Assembly: GCA_001683735.1 (NCBI GenBank)
Contig: LUGG01000009.1
Location: forward strand, 1,736,001 to 1,800,000
Source: Grifola frondosa
Taxonomy: Eukaryota; Basidiomycota; Agaricomycetes; Polyporales; Grifolaceae
Length of the DNA: 64,000 nucleotides
Direction: 5' to 3'
Shown here one piece after another: positions 48,201-59,004 of the stretch. The notes under the pieces are model-generated. The model saw only the letters and a program-made list of their open reading frames with translations. It had not been told where the DNA came from and searched no databases. The position numbers and the translations under genes were made by a program. Every line of letters begins with the position of its first letter. Position 1 is the stretch's first letter.

Positions 48201-48275
48201 CGAGTTTCTGAGCACATGTCTTGCGGCCAATGAATTGTGCCGTCGGTGAACATCAAATGCGGGAATCACACCCAC
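45236..48275 (-). mobile_element. 5'-truncated Ty3/gypsy chromovirus polyprotein
   Basis: The minus strand encodes the 3' half of a fungal chromodomain Ty3/gypsy element. The integrase has its zinc-binding HHCC region (HAHSLLAHLGTYKTL then CETCMTCKRSKPS) and the DDE core (GIDFVGPMPES, HAIVSDRDVLFTS, SAYHPESDGSTERANRT). A GPY/F module (KFIGPYKIVRDF) and a chromodomain (WAIDKIVSHRGARESAVFEA, then ASVEHLDALKAYLEANG) follow, then a basic tail. The upstream segment 47763-48275 (spacer with a tandem duplication) is joined through a frame break near 47762. Protease, reverse transcriptase and RNase H are absent upstream, so the copy cannot transpose by itself. It ends where the CCG-biased KDZ block begins. 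Confidence 0.85.
47924..48025 (-). repeat. 51-bp tandem duplication
   Basis: Two exact copies (47924-47974 and 47975-48025) encoding the 17-residue unit NPTQSITDTPSQDNSPL twice in the retroelement spacer frame. Confidence 0.9.
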
Positions 48276-48587
48276 GTATACCTACCGGCATAGTAAAGCA
48301 AATAAAAAGGTTATTGTTGTCCAGTGACCAGATGAAACGGCAATTCCAATAGGTGCGGCATTTGAGCTCCAAATGCCGCCCCGGTATTATCTCTCGGTAT
48401 CACATCTGTAATTCATACCACGTCTGGTAACGGCATTTCCAATCTGGGCTTTTCACATTTCCACACAAACTGCCATCGCAAATACCATTATCGGCCTGAA
48501 TGTCACAGATAAACATGACATCTATTGAAGACTACTATTACATAATCAGTAAACAGGGGCGTTTCTTGACTATCTCTGCGCGTTGAG

Positions 48588-48686
48588 TTAACCGCTTGGT
48601 GTCCGCATCCAATGCACCGTACGGTACCGATGCCAAGATATTGCGGTGTTCTATCGGTTGGGCATATGAAACAACAAACAACAATG
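48588..48686 (+). repeat. diverged direct repeat, copy A
   Basis: Shares with copy B (48936-49043) in the same order: TAACCGCT.GGT, CAATG.ACCGTACGGTA, TGCC, TGTTCTATCGGT or TGTTCAATCGGT, and ATGAAACAACAAACAA. The spacing between copies is about 348 bases. Confidence 0.7.
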
Positions 48687-48935
48687 TTTAGTTTATGCCA
48701 TCAGCAGTGTATGTGAATGTTTGATAAGAGAAGCACACCTGTTCATGATTATATTATGAGCATAGCAATTGACGACTTTCGATAACGGCATTGTGAATGC
48801 GGCCTTTGAGATTTGACGTGACCGGTATAATTACCGGAGCAAATAACATTGCCGGTTGGAACATCCCTGAGGTAAACATCAAATGTATTGAACTATTACC
48901 GAAGCGGTAAACGTGAGCTGTCCGACTTTTTGTCC

Positions 48936-49043
48936 TTAACCGCTCGGTATCGATATTCAATGAACCGTACGGTATGTATGCCGTTATGTTGTGGTGTTCA
49001 ATCGGTCATTTGAGGATTCCAAAATGAAACAACAAACAAACAA
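48936..49043 (+). repeat. diverged direct repeat, copy B
   Basis: Partner of 48588-48686; same word order with scattered substitutions and small indels. Confidence 0.7.
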
Positions 49044-49117
49044 TATCCATTGATACAACTGCAGCGCGATACATCGGTAATCGTACACCCGCAAAATCCT
49101 ACATCCCTCAACTACCT

Positions 49118-49967
49118 TCAACGAGGGCCACGATTGCCGGTCGGTGACTCCCGCCTCACTGCCGGGATGCTCGACCAATTTGCGCATGAACGCCGTGGGT
49201 GTGGAGGGGAGTGCCGCGGAGGGGGGGTCGAAGAAAAGGCGGATGAACCGCCAGAGTGATTGCCGACGGCACTCGGTGTGGTCGGCTGCACGGCACGCGG
49301 TGTGCCAGGTGCCATGTTGGCGATCAGGCTGGAGGACGGCCCCGGCGTGCCGCTTCGTGATGTCGTAGAATGGCCTTCTTCCTCAAGTTCTCCGACTGGG
49401 GAGGACCTGCCCGGCGAGCCGGGTGGAGTGCGGCGCCCAGGGCGAGGGGTGAACGGCCTTTGCGCGGCGCGGATGCCGGGGAGGGAGTGGACAGGGAATG
49501 TGAAGACGTCCGCTACGTCCGGTGAAGTCTGCAAATCAATGTTCAAATGGATTTACCGCCGGTAAACGACGACTCACCTGCATGACCCGCGTGAATGCGA
49601 CCGCGGTCACAAAAGCAATGTATGTGTCGAACGGCGCGGTAAGGTGCGGCGGAATCTGCCCATCCGCGGTAATGGAGGCGGCGACCTCACGCATTGCCGA
49701 GGAGCGCTTGAGCATGTCAACCGCGGTGTTCATCACGTCAGACTCCATCTTATTGGCCTTGAGCTGCTCTTCGGCAGTCGGCAGGTCTAGAAACCACTCG
49801 GCATATGGACCGTGCCTAGAAAAACCATTAGCGAACATATTGCCGACGGTACACACTCACGGCATATGCAGGAGGGGCCGCATGCGAAGTGTTGCCAGCG
49901 CGGCAAAAATGTGAGCGTTGACGTGAAAATCGCGGGGGTCACAGTTGAAGTGGGTGGGAGATTCCAT
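49118..49967 (-). CDS. 251-aa orphan protein beside the KDZ transposase
   Basis: Exons 49967..49861, 49815..49578 and 49528..49118 on the minus strand; phases fit exactly and no lesion is needed. Starts MESPTHFNCDPRDFHVN, followed by IFAALATLRMRPLLHMPRHG and PYAEWFLDLPTAEEQLKANK, a helical middle (MESDVMNTAVDMLKRSSAMR, PHLTAPFDTYIAFVTAVAFT), and a Pro/Ser/Arg-rich disordered C-terminus (TPRPGRRTPPGSPGRSSP). I do not recognise the family. It lies downstream of the KDZ gene on the same strand, inside the CCG-rich block, so it is a candidate passenger gene. Confidence 0.65.
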
Positions 49968-50596
49968 GGTAAAGATGCTGGTTGGATCGATCTGGTGTCA
50001 GGTCTATTTAACTGAAGCGACATAATATTTGGGAGGCATTTTCAAACTGTATAGAATTCTAAGATGAAGAGGTCTCCAGGGTCCGTGTGACCAGGTACAA
50101 TGGGGCAGATTTGAATAGATGAATGCTAATCTGCAGATAATCATATCGGTAATGATACTGGACAATATATCCCTGCCACGTGGTCAGATTTACTGAGATC
50201 ATACAGGATTGTAAAAATAGTATCTAAGCGGATTATCGCAACAGGGACGATGGTGCGATATATTAGGTTCATAATGTGTCACACAAGCTTTACCGGCATG
50301 CCCGAGAACTGTCAGCAGAACCAGAAGAAGTCACCGACAGAATATACCGTGAACTAAAGAACCATGTCATTGAATATACCGCACATGTGCGGGACCATCC
50401 AGATTACCGAGGACCGTGTGGTTTCCTGGTCATGAGTTGTTATCTGTCTGATATTTGAGAAGACCTCCTCACTTCTCTTCTAAGAAGACAAGAAATTGCA
50501 AATTATGGAAGCATCCCGAAGCTGTCAAGTGCCGTTCAGTCCATCAACGTACACATGATCCTTGACTATTTATATACTACCAGATAGAATCCCCAC
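49968..50596. other. spacer between orphan gene and KDZ 3' end
   Basis: A plus-strand frame 50276..50458 (YRHARELSAEPEEVTD) is open and shares the local word bias but has no ATG; it may be a gene remnant. Otherwise nothing seen. Confidence 0.4.
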
Positions 50597-53500
50597 CTAA
50601 GAAACCCGCGAGGCATTGAGATCACCGAAGGTTGCCGCTGCGGTATCTGCAAACGATTTCCACATTCCTGCTTGTTTTGCCGCATAACACCGATGACCGG
50701 CATTCAAAGCTTTACCGGCCCTGGTTTTCCATATCTCTTGATATCGTCGGAAATATCGGATGGTCCAATCCATTTCACACCTCACAATAACAAGCTCCTC
50801 CCTCCACCGATCGGCACGTGCTTTCGCTCGAAGCCAGTTGACGCGGTGAACTGTTTATCGTTAAAAACAATACTGACAAATGCCTGATCACTCACATTCC
50901 CTCATCCATGCAACACCGTTGCTATCGCCGGCCAAGTCGAGTGTCCAGAACCACGGCAATGGTTTATTCCTCAAGCCCCGGGTGTGTGCCTCAACGAGTG
51001 CCGTACCGACTTTCAAATCCTCCGGTGACAATACTTTGTACCGCGAGAGAATGAGTTGCCGAGCGTCGTGCCGCTCGGCATTCGGTATATCGGGATCAGA
51101 AGGATATAATGATAGAAGGGACCGGCGGGCATGGTGATATATACGGGATTGCACGGTGACCTCATTTTGAACGATGTGAACCTCATCGAATGACCGAAGT
51201 TTTGTCCGCTGACTTGTTGCTTCACGTACACGTGTCCTAAACAAGAATGATTTATATCCCAGCGATAATCGAATCCTGTGAAGGGCATCGTTCATTTGAC
51301 CCTTTCGAAGTTCGGTTTCATGATCGGCAACATGTTCCAGATGAAGTCGCCGAGAGGTATTCCACCCGATCATCGATGGCATATGTAACAGCTGTTTCTC
51401 CGGCGGCACATCGTCGCGGAGTTCGACCACTTCATCGATCCCGGTATTGGTACCGTCTTGAATATCGTACCATCCGGCATTCGTGTCCAATATTACCGAA
51501 TCATCCCCGATATCAGATTCAGATTCACCGTCGGTGGCGTCCGGTGAACTGACCATGTGCACTGCGGCACGTCTCTGGAAATTATCGATGCGGGTCTGAA
51601 GTCTTTGCCGGCGATCCAGGATTTGTAATTTCTCAGCAGCCGTCGGATTTCTACCCATATGCCGGATCTCCGCCGCTAGCAATAACCTATGGCAAATCAG
51701 ATGGAAATCATATATTACCGAACGGCAACTTACTGGCTCTCTTGAATCCGTATGCCGGAGGAAAGCCAAGCCACAGTTCCACGAGGAAGACCTTTCATCT
51801 CCTCAGTCTTTGCAAGTTCAAGCTGAATTTCACTTCGCGTCGGTGCTGAGGAAATGTGAATGTATTGCAGTGGCGTTTCAGGTGATGACTGACCTTCTCG
51901 CTTCTTGACTTCAAAAATGTCCATGACTTCAACATCGCGATGCCGTTCGGTCATCGCCCGGTGATACTGTGCAGTCCACTCGGTCACATCATCGGCATCG
52001 GCATTTTCGACGGCAGCGTCGAAACTCTCTCGGTGAAGCTTTTCTCCGGTGACAGCCTTTCGGTATTTCCGAACTAGTGTCGGTACTGATAGATTTTTGA
52101 GTGGTGTATGTGGAAAATATTAGGAGTGAAATTGCTTACTCATCCTAGTAAGCTTCTTCCAGTTGGAGTCATTCATGTGGTCATCTATTACTTCTTTCCT
52201 GTGTGCCGTGGACATTCCGCGAGTACTACCGGAAATGTGATTTAGCGGAGCCCACAAGGTTTCGATAATTTCACCGTCGATTTGCCCGGCACCTTCGATA
52301 AAATTCGGCGAATATCTGGCAAAGCATTGGTCTTGATGTCCGTGCACATGGAAAAGGCCGATGCCTTGGAGAATCGTAAGACCGAGCGGCATTGTGAGGT
52401 ATGGGTTCCCGGCGAATCGCTCCCTCATCCGTTTGCCATATTGACACATGATGTCATACAACAGTAATAACAGGGTTATACCGCAAAGTGTTGCCAGAGC
52501 ACCGTTAAAGACGTAGTCCATGTTTTTTTGCCTGTATCCCGTGAATATCCTGCGGTGTTGACAGGTACCGAGAACACTCACCGTTCACCCTTTTGAAAGT
52601 CGACGACAGAATGCGGAACAAAACAACCATGCCGGGCACAGGCGGCCGCTCCAATACCGGTGGCCTCAAGATTGTGCCGGTTTGCATTAGCTTGATTCAC
52701 CGCAGCATGATCGTTACATGTTGACCGCTAATGACCGAAGATGCAATTACCGGGGTGCTCATAAGAATGCCGAAGATAACTGACCTCTCTGGATTCCTTT
52801 GCGACTTTCAAATGGTTTTTGTAGTCCCGGTCCTGCACCATGAATCCTTCACCATCCCGCAATTTCACATCATCGTCCGGATTCCTCATTTTCATGTGCT
52901 CTGCGGTGAAGTTCCCATCCATGACAAAACTCCGGGTATATTTCCATCTGTGGTTGTTAGAATTACCACCAGCGATGCAATCTTATAGAACACACACCGG
53001 TCAGTTTCATCAGTTTCCCAGTCCCTCGGTAGATTTACCCCCGGTTGGGGGCATGCGGCACAGAAAAGACCATGACTGCCTGGTCCTTTCACACTCTCTG
53101 ACTCATGGGCTTCCCCGCTCCATTTGGCATTTTTCAGCTCTCTCCATTGTCGGCTCACCCTTAACAGCTCACGATACCGATCCTTTGCGGGGAATAAATA
53201 CATTGCCTTCCGGTATATCATATAACTCACCGGAACAGCATGAGGAAATGCCGGTGATGTCACCCGGCGAAGCTTGTTATAGTAATTCAATGCCGCGGTC
53301 TTGCATTCCTTGTTTTCCAGAAGAAAATCGTCCAGAACCCGGAACGTGAATGCCGTGCGGGGATATTTGGCACTGGCCGGATATAATCCGAGATCGAGTA
53401 ATTGGATGTCTGGCTGCACGGCATTTGGACAACCGCACCAGTGTGCCTCAAGGTGGTGGATGCCGTTGATATCCACTACAACCAAAGTCCGGGTGGTTGG

Positions 53501-54188
53501 GTTGACCGTCGGCATAATATTCGGCATTGTGTCCATGCTGTCTTCACCTTCCCCGGCATCTGAATCTGATTCACCGTCAACGGTACTCTCACTCGGGCAA
53601 GCTAAGCCACCGTGACCGAGGTACAGCTCCACCCCGGTAGACCGAAGTGAGCCAGGCCGAAAGTATTCGCCGGTCCAAGATTCCACACGGTGAAATGGTA
53701 GTCCAGAATGTTTTACCCTCGTGCAATCCAGACATGTGACCGGAAATCCAAGGCATTCAAGACATCTCCATGTACCCTCCCTCACTTTGCATCCGGCACA
53801 TTGAAGTCCACCTTCGGGATGCTCCAAGTCGACGATGCGGTGCAAGAATTCGGCCTTTCGTGGTAGCCATTCCCGCATGAAGTCATTTTGGCTCTACAAT
53901 CCTCCGGTAATTACTCATATCATTTACCGAAGCTTTTCTCACGGCACTCACTTTTGTCTTTCGTCCCTTTTTCCCGCAGGCTGCATCGAGGTTATCGTTG
54001 ATATCCCAATATTCTTCACGTTCTTCAGGTACTTGTTCACTATTACCGCGGTCTCGTACCGGTGCGGCCGTCACCGGGCTTTCTGTGTGGTTTACCTTGA
54101 TCCGTTTGCCGGAGATGTCAGATTCACCGTGTCGTATACCGCTCTTTGATATCACATTCCGCCGGGGAATTATGTTTTTTTTTGACAT
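50597..54188 (-). CDS. KDZ transposase with CxC2 cysteine cluster
   Basis: Eight exons: 54188..53952, 53893..52998, 52947..52785, 52727..52582, 52531..52140, 52085..51734, 51686..50896 and 50850..50597 (minus). All phases agree: 3,231 nt, 1,076 aa, no stop or frameshift. The CxC2 cluster (C-x2-C-x8-C-x2-C-x6-C-x2-C then His) lies near residue 100, followed by HWCGCPNAVQPDIQLLDLGL and RTAFTFRVLDDF. The Kyakuja-Dileera-Zisupton transposase domain shows WKYTRSFVMDGNFTAEHMKM, ATGIGAAACARHGCFVPHSV, LLYDIMCQYGKRMRERF, FIEGAGQIDGEIIETLWAPL and KEVIDDHMNDSNWKKL, then a long helical C-terminus (VNWLRAKARADRWREEL). It should cut and join DNA in the nucleus. Complete, so potentially active. The TET/JBP gene is 80 bases upstream on the same strand. 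Confidence 0.93.
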
Positions 54189-54268
54189 GGTGCGGCTGGT
54201 TGGTAGGGGTAATTCAGTGTGGGGATCAGATTTATATACCAATAGACACGTGTTGAATGAATATGTAA

Positions 54269-55621
54269 CTACTCCGTACAATGTATGTAATATTCCATGC
54301 TCATCCAATGAGGATACTGGACTCCGGCACGACCAAGGACATCAACAGACATGAAGCATGCATAACATAACCTTTCTCCATCCACTGCCTTGACCCCATG
54401 ACGAACGACCTTACCGCACAATCCCACCACCGATCCGGGATTATACGTTGCCGAAACTCCCTCGTCGGCAATTCCAATACCGCATGTTCGTACCGCCCCA
54501 AGGTTACGAGAAGGTCCATCCACGGTGCTCTGCCAGATGTATCGCGGTGAAGCGGTGTTTCCCGGTTAGAGATGACCTGAATTGCGGTAAATGTTGATGC
54601 CCATAGGTCAATCGCCGGCTTTAGACTCGGATCACCGGACATATGCCGCAGGGATCGAATGCCTGCATTGTACAAATCTGGTTGCATAACCCGCAATATG
54701 CCGCTGAGAACGGCGTCAGATTCTCCAGACAACTCCAACCAATGCATGCATTCAGGGTGTTTTTGCAAGGAAGCCGAGGTTTCCGGCATGTATGGTGGGG
54801 TCTTAATTTCATAAGTTCCATATATCTTTTACAATCTTATCAAACTCACCTTATGTCCCATTTGAAACCAGGCTGCGGACATCGTAATAATTCCCGGAGG
54901 GAACCAGTGACAATTCTCGGGTTTCCTATATAAATCCCGGTTCTCTCGCCATGACGTTGCCTTCCCGCCCGGTATCTTTATGACATCTTTCATTTGCCCG
55001 ATCGAGTTTTCCATGGCTTTCTGTGATGTTAGGTGAGATCCCAGTAATTAATACCGAAAGTCGTCAATGATACACGCACCTGTCGAATGCCGGATAGAAT
55101 GCCGGGGAGTATCCAGCACAATATCCGCAGGTGCTTGTCGACTATCACCGCCGGGCTGCTAACATGAGATGACGGAATGCCGGGAGGAAACCTGGTATTC
55201 ATTTTGTTCTCCAACTTTTCGCTTCGGCCCGTCGGTTTTGTCCCGATTCCATCGGCATATTGATCTGCGTCCCATTCTACCGAGACTTCCCGTAGATTTG
55301 TGAGTGCCGTATAGAATTGCCGCAGGATTACCGAGACTTACTAGGGTTTTTGTAGGCTTGTACCAGACCATGTGCCAAACCCATGCACTCATATACCATG
55401 TCCACACTCAGCATGATATTTGGAAGGGGCCTGGACATGGTAATGGGTTTTGTTGGGCTCCTAGTATTCACATGCAATGTATATTTGAACAGCTCTAGAA
55501 GATACAGAGACAATGCCTCTGTATATTCCAGATTGTATGCTTGCAAATACTAAACCAAACAGAGGGTTTGGTTGCTGAACTGTTTATTGTAAAACCTGCT
55601 TACCTTTCTATTGGAATCCAT
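54269..55621 (-). CDS. TET/JBP-family 2-oxoglutarate/Fe(II) dioxygenase
   Basis: Exons 55621..55604, 55549..55342, 55276..55080, 55020..54850 and 54801..54269 (minus), about 375 aa. TET/JBP enzymes oxidise 5-methylpyrimidines in DNA (5mC to 5hmC and beyond). Family segments: AVIVDKHLRILCWILPGIL, FPPGIITMSAAWFQMGHK, ISNRETPLHRDTSGRAPWMD, LLVTLGRYEHAVLELP, YNPGSVVGLCGKVVRHGV and DGERLCYACFM. Iron ligands are HxD (HRD, 54541-54549) and the distal His (54398-54400); the 2-oxoglutarate Arg is at 54371-54373. One frame break lies between LELP and DEGVSATYNPG, at 54466 (one G short in CCGAC); all catalytic residues are present across the two frames. The start in the 18-base first exon is tentative; 55822 is the alternative. 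JBP-like size, no CXXC domain. Confidence 0.85.
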
Positions 55622-56077
55622 ATTGTCAGAATTGATGAGGGAATCAAGTGAAGCAATTTGAATGCAAGAAGTGACTAAAGCAGGAAGATGAACATGCATG
55701 ATTGATGTTGTGATGTAGTTAAAAAAACACTGCATGGACAAACATAGATATACTGCTGTACACGAAACTGTGGCTGAATGTAATACCGAAAATGGAGCAA
55801 CATGGTGGTCATATTGGTACACTGATGAGTGATGTTTCCCCAGTGTAAATTAACTGTGACATTTTAAAAGTGTTATCAAATTACAGGTTACCTATGTACT
55901 ACATCACGGCAAGGTGAATGAATAATGTAGAATATGACAGAGGGAGAAGAATGCTGCAGAAAAGGTGATTCAGAGACATGTGTTGAATGACCTTGATCAA
56001 ACTTCAAAAGATCTCGTTGCCATTGGTGGAGATTCGATCAAGGTCGGAATTTAAATTTCACATTCAAATCTCGTATC
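55622..56077. promoter_or_regulatory. AT-rich, CpG-poor divergent region between TET/JBP and the HMG-like gene
   Basis: The two genes point away from each other here. The stretch is visibly poorer in CpG and in CCG words than the DNA on either side. A shared promoter region is plausible; no specific site recognised. A minus-strand frame from 55822 could extend the TET/JBP N-terminus. Confidence 0.4.
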
Positions 56078-58772
56078 ATGAGTAAGCCAGCAATCCAAAC
56101 AAAGAATCAACTTTCCCTCCTTCATCCTTCTACAATGCCCTCCAACATGGTGTTTACTGAGGCTGAGCTTCTGAAGCTGCAAAATGCTGCTGAGGAGCAT
56201 TTGACAGGATTGAAATCTGACAGAAGGACACTTAGGAAAAGACTGGCAGCTGAATTCTGTCAATCTCGGGGTGAAAGTGACAAAGGTTTCGAACAAAAAA
56301 TATTGCAGGTGTGTATTGTTCGATTGCTTCGGTAATAGGGTCTCACACCGACATAGGAAATCTGGACATGGTATTCGAAACGGGAGAAAACCCGCCGTCA
56401 TAAAAAACCGAAACCTGTGGACGGGCATTACCTGCTCAGAAAGTGGACGGCATATAGAGTGTGGCGAGCGGAACATGCCCGGGAGATTATCGAGAGAGCA
56501 AAAGAAATTAGCGGCGCGGAACCAGGAGCCGATCGCCGATTCATCCAGGCATATCAACCGGCAGCAAGTGAACTTTGGAACAAAATCGGCAAGAAGGAAC
56601 AAAAGGAATACGAACGAACCGCAGATAAGTGGAATGCCACCGGACCGCCGACGACCGTCCAGCAAATGTAAGTGACCGAATATCAGCATTACCGAGGATA
56701 CTAATGCCGAACAGTATCGCCGACGAACAACTTACCGAGATGTGCGCTAAGTTTGCCCGCATGGTAAAACTGCAAACAAATGCCAACGTTTTTATCTTAA
56801 CGGGACATCAAGATTCCGGCGGCGATATGGTGGTAATCAGGTATGGTATTTGTTCCTAAATGTCATGACATTAGCTTCATCCCAGCATAGACATGACTTC
56901 AACGACCGATACAGTCAGCTACATCAAAAATTTACCACCGCCTGTCCGAAATGGGCCACTGAGACATATGCCTCCTGGGTAAAATTTACCAGGAAGTGCT
57001 TCAGTGAGCAATTAGTTCCTACGGTTAAAATGGTATTTACCACGGTGAACATAGATACCGACGGTGATAACGAAAGTTCCGACGATGAGGAATACCTGCG
57101 GCCATTAACGGTGAAGCCGAAGCTTTTACCGTATCCTTTCAAACGGGATCATAGCGGCATTCCTGTCATTCCCGCTTCGGTAGAACTGAATCTGCTTGCA
57201 CTACAAAATTTCATCCGGACATTCCTCACGATGCATTGGAGTGTGTTCAAATTTCTGTCTTCAATAAGAGGTGCTGACACGTGGCGGTATTTCAGATCTT
57301 GCATGCGGCAATATGACCGGCCGATTACCTTGGGATCGCCTGAATAAGGAAGGATTCCACCGATATATTGTGCCTGGATCGGTACCGGAAGGAATGGTGT
57401 TCTGTGACCCTTCCAAAATCAAGAAGGAACAAGCCGAACAACTGTTACGATACTGGCAAGACCGACAGAAGAATCCTGATCAAGAGGTTTTCAGGTTCAG
57501 TCACGGTATTGTGAATGCCGAGCGGTGTGCAGCGATATATGCCGTTGTGGAAGACAGCGATGCCGATGCGGATGATGAGCATTCCCCTAGATATGCCGAG
57601 GTATCGAAGAAGTCGAAGTCGAGGAAGGCAAGAAAGAAAGGTAAAGGAAAAGCCAGGGCAGTTACCGGGACTGACGGTGAGGACGATGGACCGATGGACA
57701 ATAATTTGGACCGATATGAAGACCGCGGGAATAGGGATCCAAACAACCCCGCGATTCCTGACTGGGACTTGAGAGCGGCAAAAGACCAGCCACCGTCTTG
57801 GGCCGGTGATGTGTATCGGAAACGTCGGATATTCCTTGCATCTTTGTCACAGGAGGCATTTTACCAGACCTTGATCAAGGTCATCCTGGAAAGACCGGTA
57901 TGTCATATGTACCGCATATATGTACCGTAGCTAATGCCACCCAGGGAATGTTGAACTTGAAACTGCGGGATGCCCCTGGCAATTTCTGGGCCAACTGGAA
58001 ATATGACCAGTCATGGCTTCCTGAGGATTTTCATCGGCATTCGAACCGACTGACGCGGTCATCGAGTTTTGGAAAGAGGAGATTGTCGACTACAGGAGCG
58101 GCACAAAGACCGTCGATGTGGATGAAATCGTTCAAGCGGCATTGGTGTTCGGTCTCATACTACGGGACCTGCACCGCGCACAATTCTCGTTCAGTGATCC
58201 CGAAGATGCAGTTGCCGCACCCATCCCGACATACATCTCCACCTCGCCGCATTCATTCGAGCAGATTACCGAAATCTCAACTCTTTGCGGTGATCTTGTC
58301 AGGATTTATGTGGAACGTCAAGACCTTGATGAGGCATCGCTCATGCTCCCAATACAGCCCGGCATGAATCATTACAGATTCCAGCTTCACCCATCCAATC
58401 CACATCAAAAAATCAATTGATATCCTATGTACATATCCCGGTGTATGTTCCGTCGATATCGACAGGACCTCGGCAAACGAACGGTACACACCGGTGGCCA
58501 CGACGAATGCCATTGATAACATTGACGATGTACCGCCGGTGATTGGATGGGATGCTGAATTATCACCGCAAGTCACCGCACGTCGAATTACCTCCAATGA
58601 GATTACCTTGAAGGCTCAGGAGATATCGAAGGTGAAAGAGAGGTATCCAGCTTCACAGGGTGCGGAAGACCAGAATACATCTGGAACTCGCAAGCGGAAG
58701 AAATCGTCGGAGCTGGTCACTCCGGCAAAGAGGTCGCGGCGTAGTGAACCCACTGGTGCAGCACGCGGATAA
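56078..58772 (+). CDS. HMG-box-like protein of an agaricomycete-expanded family
   Basis: Exons 56078..56308, 56357..56667, 56715..56840, 56891..57240, 57296..57897, then 57945 onwards. Phases agree up to exon 6. Exon 2 encodes an HMG-box-like helical segment: KKPKPVDGHYLLRKWTAYRV, FIQAYQPAASELWNKIGKKE, QKEYERTADKWNATGPP. Later parts: LTEMCAKFARMVKLQTNANV, NMTGRLPWDRLNKEGFHRYI, FCDPSKIKKEQAEQLLRYWQ, a Lys/Arg-rich KKSKSRKARKKGKGKAR, then FEPTDAVIEFWKEEIVDY, and a C-terminus with RKRKKSSELVTPAKRSRRS. The frame breaks at the T4 run 58028-58031 (T5 fits) and again near 58400-58430. I recognise the domain order from a multicopy agaricomycete family of unknown function; DNA binding is inferred from the HMG-like part. 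Divergent from TET/JBP. Confidence 0.65.
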
Positions 58773-59004
58773 CCCGCAGTGTTGCCCGGCAGAGTCAACC
58801 GATGACACGTAGTATGGCGGCAAAGAGGAATGCCGCGGTGACATCCCGTCAAGGCAATGTACACATGCCGAACAAGCGGAGATAAAGGGCTGCGGTGACT
58901 GGTATTTGTAAACACCGCAGGTTCTTATATAAATGGTGAATGCATATTTGGTATATACAACTTTGAAACGTTTTGAAAGTACACGAGGTAAAGGTAAAGC
59001 ATAT

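Larger units (their letters stand above)
48276..49117. other. non-coding stretch with diverged direct repeats
   Basis: No gene seen. Contains two related blocks of about 100 bp (48588-48686 and 48936-49043) and many ACCG/CGGT/GCCGG words. Probably regulatory or subterminal DNA of the KDZ block. Confidence 0.5.
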
